Below the pieces are notes generated by a model. It saw only the letters and a list, made by a program, of their open reading frames with translations. It searched no databases and had not been told where the DNA came from. DNA of 64,000 nucleotides from Prostheceraeus crozeri (taxonomy: Eukaryota > Platyhelminthes > Polycladida > Euryleptidae), in the NCBI GenBank assembly GCA_907163375.1, contig CAJQUW010001797.1, forward strand, positions 124,001 through 188,000, in the 5' to 3' direction. Position 1 is the stretch's first letter, and each line of letters opens with the position of its first letter. Both the position numbers and the translations under genes were made by a program. Shown one piece after another: positions 12,122 through 24,730 of this stretch.

Positions 12122-12383
12122 CTCCAGTGCACTGGAAGGAGCACAATCTGTGCCAGTTTTCTCCTGCTTTAGCACAGAGTAGCGATGTAGAGAATACGAG
12201 TCACAGATTTAATGTATGAGAGATAAAGTCTCTGAATGAGTACTTTCTAAGTGTAAAAACTGATATCTGCGATAGATCATAACTCAAATGCCGTAAGAGT
12301 GCATTATCTTTAAATGGACTGTTTTTGAGACTTTCAAATGAAAAATACTTATTTCTTATTAGAATGAAAACTATTCCTTTTGA

Positions 12384-12425
12384 GTGTCAAACATGTTTCA
12401 AGCAAAATTGCTCATCATCAGTGAC
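12384..12425 (-). ncRNA. Hammerhead-like ribozyme motif
   Basis: On the minus strand a CTGATGA core is followed by an AGCAA/TTGCT stem II and GAAAC. It lies just 3' of the Penelope-type nuclease remnant, matching the position of the motifs at 9548 and 44461. Confidence 0.4.
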
Positions 12426-12439
12426 AGGAGAAACCGATG

Positions 12440-13270
12440 TTACAATAAAATGGAGCTTATATACAAAAGAAGGAAAGTGAACTACATTCCATCAATTCAT
12501 AGGTCGTCGGGACATTTGTAGTGCATGGATTCACCAAAGTTCTAACTGCGTCGCAAGTTGAATATTCATCAATATTTTGTCATTAATCTCGCGAATATGC
12601 ATAGCTTCAGCAAACTTTGTCAACCACGGCTTAGTTCTATAAATAATTCTAAAATTCGCTTCTTTAGGAAAGTGTTCGTGCATGCTAATTTCAGAAGCAG
12701 GTCTACCTTTCACATGTGCATCCGAGTAATAAAATGCCTTCTTGTTTTTCCTATGTATCACTTATTACAGTGCTCACACTCATACGAGTATTTATAGACA
12801 ATTGAAGAAAGTCAGAAATAAGGGATTTTATCTTTGTTCGGCATTAGCATGCAAGTCTTTAAAGTTCTAAATATTGGAAAAATGCGGGAGTTTTTCAGAC
12901 GAACATTAATTTGTTGATACCAGTAAGGAATTCGTTGCAGAAAGACGAATTGCAAATTGTCATTAAAAAATTTTTAGTTTTTTCTTCATTATCGCTAGAT
13001 GGTGGATTTCAAATACACTCTTCTACCTTGTGGTAAATGTTATCAAATTCTCTTGCAGTATAGCCATTTAGAAGGAAAATATTTTTCAATTTCCCAATAC
13101 ATTACTTGACATCATTAGGATCACTACAAAGTTTGAGAGCTGTGTAAATCAAGCTTCTCATATCAGACATTTTGTATTTGTGAAGACAGTATGAAATGGC
13201 AAGTATGTGTAAACCAGTGTTCGTTTGCTTCATTTTTCATTTGCTTTCATAGTTCATTACGTATATGATA
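12440..13270 (-). mobile_element. Decayed Penelope-like element 3' end
   Basis: Minus-strand remnant. At about 13100-12880 fragments of the linker after the reverse transcriptase can be read (AREFDNIYHK, CNEFLTGINKLMFV) with many stops. A GIY-YIG domain follows at 12800-12531. It belongs to a lineage different from the copies at 8 kb and 45 kb. Confidence 0.6.
12531..12797 (-). pseudogene. GIY-YIG nuclease remnant
   Basis: VYKYSYECEHCNK, an in-frame stop, YIGKT and then, after a frameshift, ...SEISMHEHF and FAEAMHIREI are readable. These match the Cys pair, YIG box and EA-helix of Penelope-type GIY-YIG domains. One stop and one frameshift make it non-functional. Confidence 0.65.
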
Positions 13271-13283
13271 AAGCACTGATATT

Positions 13284-13396
13284 TTACTTTACATATTTAG
13301 AAAGTCCTAGTCATAGATTTAATGTGCGAATCCCCGTATTGGACGAGTGCAGGTACATTGGATCCATAGCGAGGACTTTCTAAATGTGTAAAGTAA
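13284..13396. repeat. Foldback with 25-bp arms
   Basis: TTACTTTACATATTTAGAAA at 13284 onward is mirrored by TTTCTAAATGTGTAAAGTAA ending at 13396, with a loop of about 63 bp. A related diverged sequence occurs at 12180-12290. It is probably a short MITE. Confidence 0.55.
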
Positions 13397-13399
13397 TTT

Positions 13400-15505
13400 A
13401 TCTGTGGTCTATTATAATTTATTTCACAAACACTACATTGCGTTTAATGGGCATGTGCTGTACACAATCAGTGTTATTGAAATATAGATTTTCATAGAAA
13501 TCGCCAGTTCTTTAGCTAGCTAGAAAGAGGTAAGAGGTTTTATCGAAAACCGGGACACCTTAAAAAGTCGGAAAATGGGCATATAGGAGTTGTCCTGCTT
13601 TACAGATAATGATGGTTGTCAACACAAGCAGCGAATTTTGAAATACCTTGTTGAGTAGTATCGTCAAACCCATGCTGTGACAATCATGGAATCTTCGCTT
13701 CCATTCAGTTCATGTACGAGTATATCCTTCATTTTTTACTTCGTCCTTCCGCGAAATGTGAACTGACTATTGGTACACGAAGCCTGCTTTTCATTTGCAC
13801 CTGCTATCTGTGCTAGATTTTGCGTTTCATCTATTCTTCGCTATCGTCTAATTTGTATCACAGGATTGAGAAAAGTGGCGAAACATTGCGCACAACCATC
13901 GCTTCGAAGATCTGACTTGGTGATGAAGAACTCTGTATGTGATTCTGGTGTTTGTTTTTCATATATATGTGACCACTTACTGAATGCTTTTTCCATTTCC
14001 AGCAGTTTTTATAATATTTCTTCAATCGGTGTTCAGTCATTGATTATTTGCCTCGTTATGATCGGGACTCATTACCTCCTCGTGATGAACAATGAAGGAT
14101 TCTTAATATGTTTCCGTCCATACAGCATGAATAAATGTTTATATCTGTAATTGTTTTTCAATAACTTGTTATGTAATCATCAATTTCATACTATTTCACT
14201 ATTAGGTTATTGTCAATCTCTGAACTGTATAATAAAGCTTCTTTTGTCTATTAAAGTACATTGTTCTATTTTGTATCTTTCTTGTCTTCGACTGAGAGAA
14301 TCCGATTATATTTTATTCTTGCATGAAGTTGTCAACTATGTAAATATTTGAACCACTTTCGTAAATTTCTTTTCACCAAATGTGAATTTTTTGTTTATGT
14401 ATTCAACATGAAAATATTCTTTAATTAATCTTTAGTCACTTCTATGTTCACATTTCTGCCTGCGTTAATAGCATTGTTTCCTAGTACCCGACAAAAAACT
14501 AATATTGTATCGAAGCTCGTTAATTACTATCTTATAGCTGAAGCAGCAATAAAATAAGAAATGTTTTTTATTAACATATTTTCGTATTTTTTGTTTGAAT
14601 GTCAACATTTCCCTTGACGATTTCAAAAAGTCGAAAACTGCTGGTATGGCGTGTCAAAATTAACCTTCACATTCAGCAAAGTCCTGACTGTTTCAACCTG
14701 TCATATTGATTGTATCATATTATGCAAGTTTAGAACTACTAGGAAAAAATATCGGCACGACAGATAGTAACATTTGTTGTATCTTTACTCGCAATACATT
14801 CTCAGAAGACAATCCTCACTGGCCACAGATTGTACACAGCTACCTGTCCAGCCGGTGCTGTATCTAGATGTCCATGACTCAATTGGCGCATTTGAGCCTA
14901 GTCAGGGATGTCTATGAATAATGTGATATAGAACTCGGTGTATATAACTCCCAGAGAATGGAGAATTGACTGTGGGCTGTGAATTTTTTATGATAGTGGA
15001 AATTTCTATGTTTAATTTGAAACTATATGCATTTCTGCAATTTTACATCAATTTAATAATAATAATAAATACTCTCATAAATACTTCCTAAATTAATGTT
15101 CAGTGTTGTCAGTCGTTAAGAGAACATGGATTATCTGTGGAGAAAATTAGAAAATGGCTTGTATCATTGCTAAATCGTGTTCTTCGAAAATAGTGTTGCT
15201 CAAATCTAGGTTATTATATTCTAATTTCAATAACTTGCTGGTGCAAGATTTGCGTCATATCGTCTGGAAGATGGTTTCGCATGGACTGACAAGTTTCCAA
15301 GTGACAGCGTGAATTCTTGCCCTGATCAACGTTAATTCAGTAGCATTTACATCATAAATATTCACGCATTATAATACATGCATCATACATTATCCATAGA
15401 CATCCCTGGCGTGGTAAACACATAGCAATAGGCCTATGTAGTTCCTCACGTTCAGCTAATGTCAAGATCCACACAGTGTGCTTCTGAATTCACGATTTGT
15501 AACTG
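13400..15505. other. No gene recognised
   Basis: AT-rich non-coding sequence. A 126-codon frame at 13770-14150 has no recognisable motifs. An (AAT)n run lies near 15056. Confidence 0.4.
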
Positions 15506-15509
15506 AATA

Positions 15510-15600
15510 CAGTGCAATCCGGATAAGCGGGACGGTTTGGGAACGAGATTTCCGTCCCCTTATCCGTAGTTCCCGCTTAGGCGAAGTGACATGTTTCGAG
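15510..15600. mobile_element. Possible pogo/Tigger-type terminus
   Basis: TA (15508-15509) is followed by CAGTGCAATCCGGATAAGCG, resembling pogo-family terminal repeats (CAGT...TTATCCG). An internal hairpin is formed by CGGATAAG near 15519 and CTTATCCG near 15562. The partner terminus was not found. Confidence 0.35.
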
Positions 15601-15697
15601 ATCATAGCCTAAGCAATTGCTATGTACGCTAAATTTCCGTTCTTGTATTGATAGTAGCTCTCGTTCGTAAGGCCTAAAGGTTCCCAATACCAATGCA

Positions 15698-15860
15698 ATC
15701 TAAAAGTTGAAGTGAGTCACATGATTCAGTATTTGATGCTTGAGAGCCTATACAAAATTTGTAAATTCCATGTTTTGACTTAATTTAGCGACTTTACTAA
15801 TTTTGCATAGGCTCTCAAGCATCAAATACTGAATCATGTGACTCACTTCAACTTTTAGAT
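15698..15860. repeat. Near-perfect 62-bp-arm hairpin
   Basis: The left arm (15698-15759) and right arm (15799-15860) are complementary with a single visible mismatch (TATAC against TATGC), across a 39 bp loop. No terminal duplication or Pol III box was recognised. If transcribed, it would form a long dsRNA stem. Confidence 0.85.
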
Positions 15861-15869
15861 CGAAGTTTA

Positions 15870-17215
15870 CAATCTGGACTCATTCATGTTTCAAACTTCA
15901 TGGCATTCTGAGAAATAGTTTCTTTTCTGCAAAGGAAGATGTACAAAAATTGCCTAGTGTTTCACAATCCATAGATATTTCTTGAATTTTGCCATTGTAT
16001 TACAATGGGAATCCTTCAACCTTACCAATAACCGAAAGCGACTGGCTGTGACATTTTGTGTTCAGCGTTTTAAGATCTACAATCCAAGCTATTAAGCCCT
16101 TTGTGCGAGAGTTTAGGAAGAAAGTAGCTCCCGGACTTTATATGGCCATCTTCTATCCCTTCCTCAGATCTGCGAATAGATATTCACATTACTGGTCGGG
16201 CTAGATTTCTCTTCAAATGAAGTTCGCATCTTCGGCATATCACAATCATTCCTAAATCATCATAGCACGTCTCCAAATAAAATTCTAGTGCAGCTCGTGC
16301 ATGCTCATTCACTCATTCATAAGTGTTTATTTGATCAAATGAAAATCAATAAAATACATTGGCAAGTCACAAAATGAAGGAAGTTATATACAAAGTCAAG
16401 AGAATTCATGGAGGCCGTTCTTCAGCAATGACATATACACAAAAAATGAATGCATCGTCCTTCATCATATCATTTGAGGTTCTTGTATTTAATAGGCCTT
16501 CACCCTGCGGGCTAGGGCATCTAAGATATCTATCTCGTGAAATGTTACAAAAGAAGTAATCATTTACTATTCTTCAAAACATGCAGATTGATTGTGCATC
16601 TTGAAATCTGAAAATCCACTAAAATAGCAACTGAATATGAAATAGAATATTGTTCAGTTTCGATGAATTTGAGTCATGCTATTGACTTTGACACAGACCA
16701 GATACAACCCGCTTATCTTATCTTAAAGGTTGGGAAAGATTCTTTGTAAATATCAGCCATCGGCATTACTCAGTATTCACGGTCAGATTACAAGTGGAAG
16801 GAAAGATTTGTCCCAAATTCAGTGTTTGCTATCCACATAGAATTTTTATCTTATCAGCGCTCGCGCATTCAGCTGTCTATCAAGCAAACATGAGCAGATT
16901 TTCATAAACGTTTGGATAAAGCTTCCAGTCAAAACACGATCAAATAATCATCACACTTGTATCCCAATGCACAAGTAATGTTTCAGAGAAATGGATAATT
17001 AATTAAATAAGTTAATTTCAGTAATTTTTTAGTTAATTCAGTTGAGATTTGAATAGTAATCAGAGAGTTTGAGCTATTGAAAGATTTACGTCAATGTCCC
17101 AGTCATCAACCCAATCACTTAGACAAGCGAGATGTGTCATCCCACGATATTCAAATGTTGGAAATATTGAAATCTGACAGTCTTTTTTGATGACAATAAA
17201 GGACTAGAACGCATA
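15870..17215. other. No gene recognised
   Basis: AT-rich non-coding sequence with no supported feature. Confidence 0.4.
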
Positions 17216-17223
17216 GGTACATT

Positions 17224-17744
17224 CACAGAATTAGACAGGTCGTCTCTTCTTCTGTATGACTAGAAAGGAAGCACTGCAGCATGTAGCGTTAATGAAATGG
17301 CACAATCTGCTGACATGATACCACAGCAATCGAACAATAAGCAGCCAGTTCAACATTAAACACGCCAAATTGTTCGAAGTTTCAGTGACTGTTATCGACC
17401 GGATCACACAGCAAAGAGACACGGACGATGTCAAGTTCTACAGAGAAGTTTGTGAACGTTTTTTCATGCGCCTGCTAACTTTCTTAATAGTGATAGAAGG
17501 GGCCAACTTTATCAAGATAACTTTTGCGCAATGATCTGCGAATTCTTCGAATCTGCAGGAATGGTGCAATCGGAGCAGTTTGAAGGAATTCACAACAATC
17601 CGCAAGCGGCGTACGACTTTTTTTCCTATCTCTGTAAGGTATTAAAATTTCTTTTTGCCCATTTAGTAAGTTCCTGCATGTGCCATCGTTTTGAATCAGT
17701 TTGCACTTCTAGGAAAGTGACATGCTTAACAATCTAATTCTGTG
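17224..17744 (-). mobile_element. hAT-type MITE, full-length reversed copy
   Basis: It starts CACAGAATTAGAC and ends TCTAATTCTGTG, and is about the same length as the copy at 5260 but inverted. No exact flanking duplication is visible, so it is older or rearranged. The strand facing right can be read as a KFYREVCERFF...-like peptide in several copies, possibly a leftover of an ancestral transposase. Confidence 0.7.
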
Positions 17745-17749
17745 GAAAG

Positions 17750-18413
17750 GACATTGCAATTCTGAAAACACACCCAATGGATTTTGGACGCTTCATAATG
17801 ACTATTTTGCTGAACAGTACGGTGTATAATGAATCGGCCAATCATGGATCCGTTCATTTCAACAAAGCACTTTTGGAAGATGAAAAAGTACTCTGCATCT
17901 CTTAAGTGTTAATCAATGCTAAGACAGCAACGCCATGAAATTTTCGCGTCTATCGTTGTTCCTTCAACCTTCAGAATTTAACGTTCTTGCCGTTCCCATT
18001 TATCACGACCTTGGTAAAATTTGACTTCAAATTTATCGAAGGAAACAAATGCAAATAAGTCATCAATCCAATTTCTGTCGATAGCAATTTCCTTATTCAT
18101 CAAACACAGTAACATCGTTTGTCTTTGACTTTTCTGTTATTATATCTAAAGCGGTAGAACGCCAACAACTTCTGATAAAGATCAAATCAAATGATGAGAT
18201 TTCGCATATCTTTGATCAATCAGCGATGAAATCCTTGATCTTCAAATGTACTCGGCTCTTCTGAAAGACTTTTTCTCGTTTACTTGTATTATAGAGAAAG
18301 AAAAAGTCTTCGAACGGATCAATGTTGTCAGGTAATATGATAATGCATCTGAGCAATAGGTTAGAATGAATGATCCTTTTAACAGCTAGTGAATGATTCA
18401 ACATCATGTGATA
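17750..18413. other. No gene recognised
   Basis: Non-coding sequence between two hAT-type elements. Confidence 0.4.
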
Positions 18414-18421
18414 GGCTATGT

Positions 18422-19547
18422 CAGTGCCTCTCAACCTTCACGAATCGCGGACTAAGCGGTAACAGCAAGTGAACTCTGTGGACTAAGACTTATTTAAATA
18501 GATATGAATCTATCATACGCAGCGGCGTCTATTTATTTAATCGCGCTGAAATACAATTTAGCATTTTGTCTCAAATTCACAAACATTACAGATGATGTCG
18601 TGTAAGTCCTGTATAAAGGATGATTGCGAGTCAGATGTTGCTAGTAATTACGAAACATCTAGAAAAGCAAACAAATATCATTTATGTAGCCTATATAACA
18701 ACAGTATTCAATACAGTAGCTCAATAATTGAGCGAGCCAATTGGAATAACGCATTCTTAAAGCAATCGTGAAAAGTCGATGAACACAGTGCGTCACCGTA
18801 GTGTTGAATAACTGACACTGAATCATGCGCTCGCAATTTGCAGTAAAATAGCGCTATCAATAACTCACATATCTGTGACACACATAGTATGAAGGTACAT
18901 GATCTGCAGGTGCTTTCTATGCTGATCATTTTGAAGAAATACTTCTTCGGCTCTGCGACAGCGTCATCGCATTAATTAACCGAATCAAAGACAGTGGAAG
19001 ACGTCTTTGGACCAAATCCCCCATTGATTAAGTGTTTTATACCAAATGCGATCTTCATTTCGCATCAATTTCGAGGACTAAACTGACCTGGGACCGCACT
19101 GTAAACCGTTGACTGACAATTGACAGACATTTATCCTACAAAATCTATTTTGTCGGTCATTGTTAGTTCTTGTAGGATGATTGCCACTGAACACCTACAA
19201 TATCAGACAAAAAGCGACAAAATTAATAACAATGAATTATAGCTTAAATTTTATCAAAAATGTAAGTCATTAATTAAATAATGTCAAAATAAATCATGGC
19301 TGCGCCACACAATAATACAGATTGCCCAAAAGTCAAGCAATCACTAATCGAAAAAATCAATCAAAATTCAACAGTTTTTGTTTAGTTAATTTGCATACAA
19401 AGGATCTGTTTCGATGTCGGTGGAGAACCTACAAATTCGTCGGATATCGCAGGATATTGGAGGTGACAATCGTCGGTTGATTTTGACAGTAATTTTGTTG
19501 GATAATGGTCGGTCTACGGTTTACAGTGCGCGGGTTGAGAAATACTG
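18422..19547. mobile_element. hAT-type non-autonomous element
   Basis: The left terminus CAGTGCCTCTCAACC and, read on the other strand, the right terminus CAGTATTTCTCAACC match the common hAT terminal pattern CAGTGNTTCTCAAC. The flanking octamers GGCTATGT and TCCTATGT agree at six of eight positions. The interior is non-coding and contains a second nested element. Confidence 0.65.
19097..19528. mobile_element. Nested inverted-repeat element
   Basis: The inverted termini are CACTGTAAACCGT(T/A)GAC, about 430 bp apart, inside the hAT element at 18422. The interior is AT-rich and non-coding. The target duplication is unclear. Confidence 0.5.
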
Positions 19548-19667
19548 TCCTATGTAGTACGCAGAAGATTTGAGAATATTTTGACGATTTAAAGAAGAGA
19601 AGAAGTTCACTAAGTTTGACGTTTGATCCGTTTCATGATGGTTGGGAGGATTGATGTCATCAAATAC

Positions 19668-20521
19668 AGTCCGTTTCATAAAAAGTGGATCATCCTAAAA
19701 TTTGACTAAATAAAACATAAGTATGATACAGAAAGCATTTTTCATGTTATTTCATGTCCCTAATATATTTAAATGTCCTTATATAATCTGATAAGCTATG
19801 ATACAGTAACGGTTCTTAAGAAGCTAATATTTTGTGGCCCTACCCTTATTGTCAATGACATTACCAATTCGTCTAGGCATTGATTCTATGATATCGTTGA
19901 TTTTTGACTGATCTAACTTTCTCCACTCTCTTTTTAACAGTGACGTAAGTTGTGACACGCCATCTGTAGGTAGCAGTGAACGACGAACGTTACGTTTTAG
20001 AATACTCCATACATTTTCTATGGGATTCAGATCAGGAGAACGAGCTGGCCAAGATAATGTCCTAAGCCCTAATTGAGACTTGCATAAGTTGACTCTACTA
20101 CTCCTGTGACACGTAGCATTATCATCCATAAATAACCAAGTCGATGAATCACCAAGTTGATCTGTCATTTGGCCATCTTACAGGCGATCTGAGAGGGCCT
20201 CCTACAGCTCTTGAAATTCGACTCAATAAGTCTTCTACGAATAGTGGACTTAGAAATGGAGGAGTCTAGTGCAGCCATCTCAGTTAACGAGAGACTTGGA
20301 TCAACTTTAACAAATCTCAAAATTAGGCGGTCTCTACGTTTGGATGTTTTGCGTGGACGGCCAGAGCCCTCTTTACGACAGAGTCGAAAATCATCATTAT
20401 GCCATCGATGCACATTTGTGTAAGGGAGATTTAGTCGCTTGCTTGTAGCTCGCAAAGAAAACCCTAGTTCTAGCAAGGCTGACACTTTGCCTTTTGTGAA
20501 TGCGATCTCGTTATTGTTCAT
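19668..20521 (-). pseudogene. Tc1/mariner transposase, internally deleted
   Basis: The first part (20521-20165) reads the N-terminal helix-turn-helix pair (ELGFSLRATSKRLNLPYTNVHRW, GSGRPRKTSKRRDR, then STIRRRL). The second part (20168-19824), in a shifted frame, reads the C-terminal catalytic region FMDDNATCHRS...WPARSPDLNPIENVWSILKR, which holds the second aspartate and the final acid of the DD34E triad. The intervening region with the first catalytic aspartate is deleted. A terminal-type sequence (TACAGTCCGTTTCAT) lies at 19668; its partner was not found. Confidence 0.85.
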
Positions 20522-20524
20522 TTG

Positions 20525-20930
20525 TGGTTTGTATTGTTTTCAACCGGTATGAGATAGATTTCTAGCTGAAAGCAATCAGGAGTGCTGCCAACACCACCGC
20601 AACGAAGTCAGGAAGCTATGGAACATGAAGTCCAGTTAATCACATGTAGCAGTTACATTATTGTTGATGAATAATGGTGCTATACTGGCTCTGATTGACC
20701 GATTTTCTTTATTTTTGTTTTGCTTGATAGCTTTTGGCTTGTAGAACAACATATTACATAACAAAGGAAACAAATGTAATTTTATAAGAGTGAGGTATGA
20801 ATTTGTGTAACATTGCTAAATGAAGATCAAATTATCTACTACTTTTTTATCTATAACAGGAAAACAACTCAATATTCATGCTTGAAATTTCCAACAATGA
20901 TATTAGTAAGCACAACTGACATATCTTCCA
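20525..20930. other. No gene recognised
   Basis: Non-coding flank of the Tc1 remnant. Confidence 0.4.
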
Positions 20931-20938
20931 AATTTCAG

Positions 20939-21347
20939 AGAAATTCGTTCAAGTTTGGCGGAGTTAGACAAAGATGAAGTTAAGGCGATGTTTACGGGTG
21001 ATCCATTTTTTATGAAACAATCTGTAGTTGCTATAATGTGCAGTCACCGTTTAAACAGACTAATTCTTGATGCTGGATATTCCATTTTGAGATTTCACTT
21101 CATATTGTCAGACAACATGCAACTTTACAAGCTTGCAACGTCCGATTTCGAGAATTCCTTCAACTCTGCCGTGGGGGGGGGGAAGCAGTTTGGTCAGTCA
21201 CCCTGTCGTATTTTCTCTGTGGACATCGTAGGACTAAACCAATCAACCTGTGTTGTTGTGACCTTTATTTTGGCTTATTTTCAAACCTTTCACGAAGAAA
21301 ATTTTCGATTTAGCTCACTGGAAGATAAGATCAATGACTTATTTTAA
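20939..21347 (+). CDS. Possible exon or degraded coding sequence, unknown
   Basis: A polypyrimidine stretch and TTTCAG end near 20938, followed by an open frame of about 135 codons (E-I-R-S-S-L-A-E-L-D...). It contains a cysteine/histidine-poor, mixed-composition sequence and a G-run at 21172-21181. I do not recognise a family. The acceptor-like site is the only support for an exon. No promoter or partner exon was identified, so it may be chance. Confidence 0.2.
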
Positions 21348-21655
21348 AATGCACTGTTTTTGAGGATTTGAATTTTGTGTGATAACTTTGAACGAAGCGT
21401 CACCATTTCCAATGTAAGTACAGTATTATGCAAATTTTAGTCTGTGATTCACATCATGACAGTCTTTACACCAGAGACAGCAGAGGATACAGCATTTGAA
21501 ATTCAAATGTTGAGTAAATTCTACTTATAAAACTTTTATCAGTAACTGCAATTATAAGAAGTGAATTCTGTGAAACTTCCGAGACATTTGAATTAGTTGG
21601 ATATCTACAACTAGTGATAAAAATTACACACTTAATACCTGGAAGATTGTGTAAT

Positions 21656-21853
21656 AATGCGCGTGTAAAGCTATGACTGTTCCTGGCACGATCGTAGAGG
21701 ATGTGCTTTGTTAGTTTTGGTGATATTGGCTCCGCACTAGCTTTTCAAGGACTGGGCTTGATTCCCAGCTAGCAAGCCATTTTCCATGATGGTGTCTGGA
21801 ACAAGACCTATGGAGATATCATTTTTACCTCATGAAATTCAGAGGCACTAAAA
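21656..21853 (+). mobile_element. tRNA-derived SINE
   Basis: A tRNA-like T arm (CTGGG, 7-base loop, CCCAG at 21752-21768) lies between imperfect inverted blocks (GTTCCTGGCACGATCG and its partner near 21795). The copy at 26791 shares the same layout at about 75% identity by eye. The B box is degenerate (GGCTTGATTCC). Confidence 0.65.
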
Positions 21854-21859
21854 AATTGT

Positions 21860-23235
21860 TGATTTGGTTAATGAGGTTATGTCACATTGTCATCTCATCA
21901 ATACATCGAACTGTTCGCTGATGATGTTGTTAATTAAAAAGAAAGGCCACCACCAGCTGCGAAATGGAATCATCATATCAGAAAACTGCTTTCATGATTT
22001 ATCATAAACATGCTTGCTCCTGCGACCTGGTGCTGATGACCGGAGGAGACACTCTGAGTCAAAGCTACTGAGCACGACATTGAAGACGTGGAAGATTGAC
22101 CGTTTTGCCTTCATTTGAAGTCAGCATGATAAAAGGTGAGAACAAGCAGTGGTTGAGGGACCTAATGGACATAGGAGTACAATCCTGTTCATGGACTCAT
22201 CCGTGGAGTATCCCTGGCTGACTGCTTTCACTGTAGTATATCAGGGTTGACAGGGGTGGTGCAGAACTGTTGCTAGCTTGTCCCATTTATAAAATAAATT
22301 AATTTGCTGCTTCTCTGAGCGCAGACATCACCCTAGATGTTTCGTCGGTAACTCCGGTTACAAGTGCTTCACATGCCACGCACGGTTGAAAACCCGATTC
22401 TTGATACTTCGATTGACCGTGCAAGCAGTGAAGAGCTACAGAAATTTCGAACAATTTTTGCTTTGACATTATGTCATCCCCTCCAGATGAAGGATTTAAA
22501 AAGTAATTAGCTAATGGCAACTGCATGTATGCAACAAAAATCAGAATCATATTCACCGATTAAAACAAAACCATTTCATGATAGAGAACATTTGAAAATC
22601 GAATTATTTGAATAATTCAATTTGATGTGGACAATCGGTTCGGCAGCCGTCAGAGCACTTGAAAGTGAGATTGAAAGGCTATAATTCCATTACAGAGAAA
22701 GCTTCATATGCCTAATGTTGTTATGTAGCTCCCCAAGAGAAATCAAACTTATGTTTGACCTCAAATTCGTCAGTTATGTGATTGATAACACCATGAATTT
22801 AGAGAGAATAATAATGATCTGATGAGAGAGATGAAGCAGCATGAAGCATAATTAAATATGTAGAATTATTGTTATCTAATAACAAGCAGTCTGTCATTTC
22901 ATGAACGTTAGGACTAAGATATTTCGCAAGCTCTGAATGAAAAGTTGACGAAATCAACTGCCTCTAGTATAAAAGGAAGAAGCATGCTGCTACTTGATAT
23001 TCTAAATTTCAGTAGTAAATATTCTTCTAAAAATATACTTCCAGAGTATTGCTGAAGATTTGACAAAGCACGGAATAATACGTGTATTTTCTTATGAGCT
23101 GACTATGATACATGTAAATTGGCGAATAATTTCACTTTGAATGTTTGACTCTCATATAACTATCTATATTCTGAGCTGAGTTTCATGCATAGAAATCAAG
23201 ACTTTCGGAAAATTATACAATCTGTCTTAATCCAA
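21860..23235. other. No gene recognised
   Basis: Non-coding sequence with short open frames only. Confidence 0.4.
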
Positions 23236-23239
23236 TGAC

Positions 23240-23908
23240 GAATAAATTTGACTCCAGATAGTAAGTGCACAAGTTAAGCTTTCTTGAAAATATGGTAACA
23301 TTCACGAGAGATAATTATAAGTCTACCTGAACCCATGTTTAGTGATCACTGCTGTATTTATCAATCAATTTGTATGAAATTTTATCAACTGCGCAAAATT
23401 TTGAATTAATGTTTGCCATTTGACTAAGTTTGAAAAACAACGAAGAAAATCCTGTATTTCTAAGTCACCGCAACAGCATTCCATTATTCGCTCTTAAGAA
23501 CATGTTGGCGTCGACAAAACCAATCTTAAGTCGAGATCGTAGGTCACTTATCGAAAGCTTCATGCCCGAGAACAGGCGCTCCACGGACACTTGTGTTGTA
23601 GGCATCGTGGAGAGGAGCTGATATGGAGATTTCAAGATATCCGTGCAGTCTATGGCTTGCCGAATGGGGATGTTTCCTTTCCGCCGTTGGGATCTCATCA
23701 TTGCCTCTATGGCTTGTTTGATTTCGACTTTATTCTCTCTGCCTTTTTTTGACGGAGAATTTTGACATCAAGACAACCGTGACAGTTATGCACGAGGATA
23801 AATATATTGTTTGTTTTATATTTCGGGTTTAGTTACAGGCTGGAGTTCGGATCATTTGATAAAACTACGACTCCGGACAAAAGATAGGACTCCAACTCCT
23901 CATCCATG
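23240..23908 (-). mobile_element. hAT element remnant with transposase C-terminus
   Basis: It shares its 3' non-coding part (about 23300-23400) and 5' end (about 23760-23900, GAGGATAAATA...TTTCGGGT) with the elements at 24731 and 50067. Between these it retains a piece of transposase that they have lost. Termini are eroded. Confidence 0.6.
23465..23701 (-). pseudogene. hAT transposase dimerisation domain fragment
   Basis: The frame reads LLSTMPTTQVSVERLFSGMK...DLRSRLKIGFVDANMFLRAN. This matches the hAT C-terminal dimerisation segment, where a P-x-T-x-x-x-E-R-x-F-S motif precedes R-x-R-L and a terminal L-x-x-N helix. The BED finger and catalytic core are absent, so the fragment is about one tenth of a usual transposase. 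It marks the family of the short derivatives nearby. Confidence 0.8.
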
Positions 23909-23914
23909 CTCTGA

Positions 23915-24720
23915 TGAACGTATCTTGATGATAAATTTGATAACGAGTGAACATTAGAAGAAGAGAATGAGATGAGGTAAAGTCCGCTGTGGTGCATGCA
24001 ATTTCACTCCAATTCAAGCTCCGATTCGATGTATCTGAACCACCGCGTCTCAATGTATTCATAAATTCGTAGCGACAAAAAAACGAGTAATGTAAGCGGA
24101 TAAACGTCAAGAAGAGGGCAGACCGCTATGCTTCGATGATTTTGAACGTCCAGGGTGGCACAAATGACACGCATGTGATTCTGTGCATTTAAACAATCCA
24201 AAACACAGCTGTCATATAGTCTGTCGTTCGCATGTAATTACGATACGTCTGAGGGCAAGTCAAGTAGTCATCGCCTCCTTCCAAGACTTCGCATTCAATA
24301 AGACGGCAGCAGAAGTACCTCAAGATGGAATGAAAGATTCTGTAAATCCATTTTTCATGTATTCATCGGCCATGTTCGGCCTAGGTACTTGCCAGTCAGG
24401 ATTTCATGCTCAATTCCGATCGAGTCGAGTCGGTAAAATGTTGAAATCCAGCGAAATGACCTTGCCATTAGTCAAATCATACAAATTTATCGAACCACAA
24501 AATGCATGAACAGTTAAATTCACTGCTTTGATTTTCGGTTAGTTGAAAAAATCGTCTCCATCTGTCACATTCGCGGCATGACAATTTTGTGCTGAAGGAA
24601 GGTATGCAGGATCGATTCATTAAATTTATCAAAGAAGAGTTCAAGGAAGCAAGTCAATTGTGCACCCACCGCTAGGCAGTGAAATATGACATGGAGGACT
24701 AGAAAACTATTCAAATGACT
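23915..24720. other. No gene recognised
   Basis: Non-coding spacer between two hAT derivatives. Confidence 0.4.
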
Positions 24721-24730
24721 CCACCTATAT

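Noticed and set aside
13770..14150. 126-codon plus-strand frame
   Set aside because: No motif or splice site; composition is that of AT-rich random sequence.
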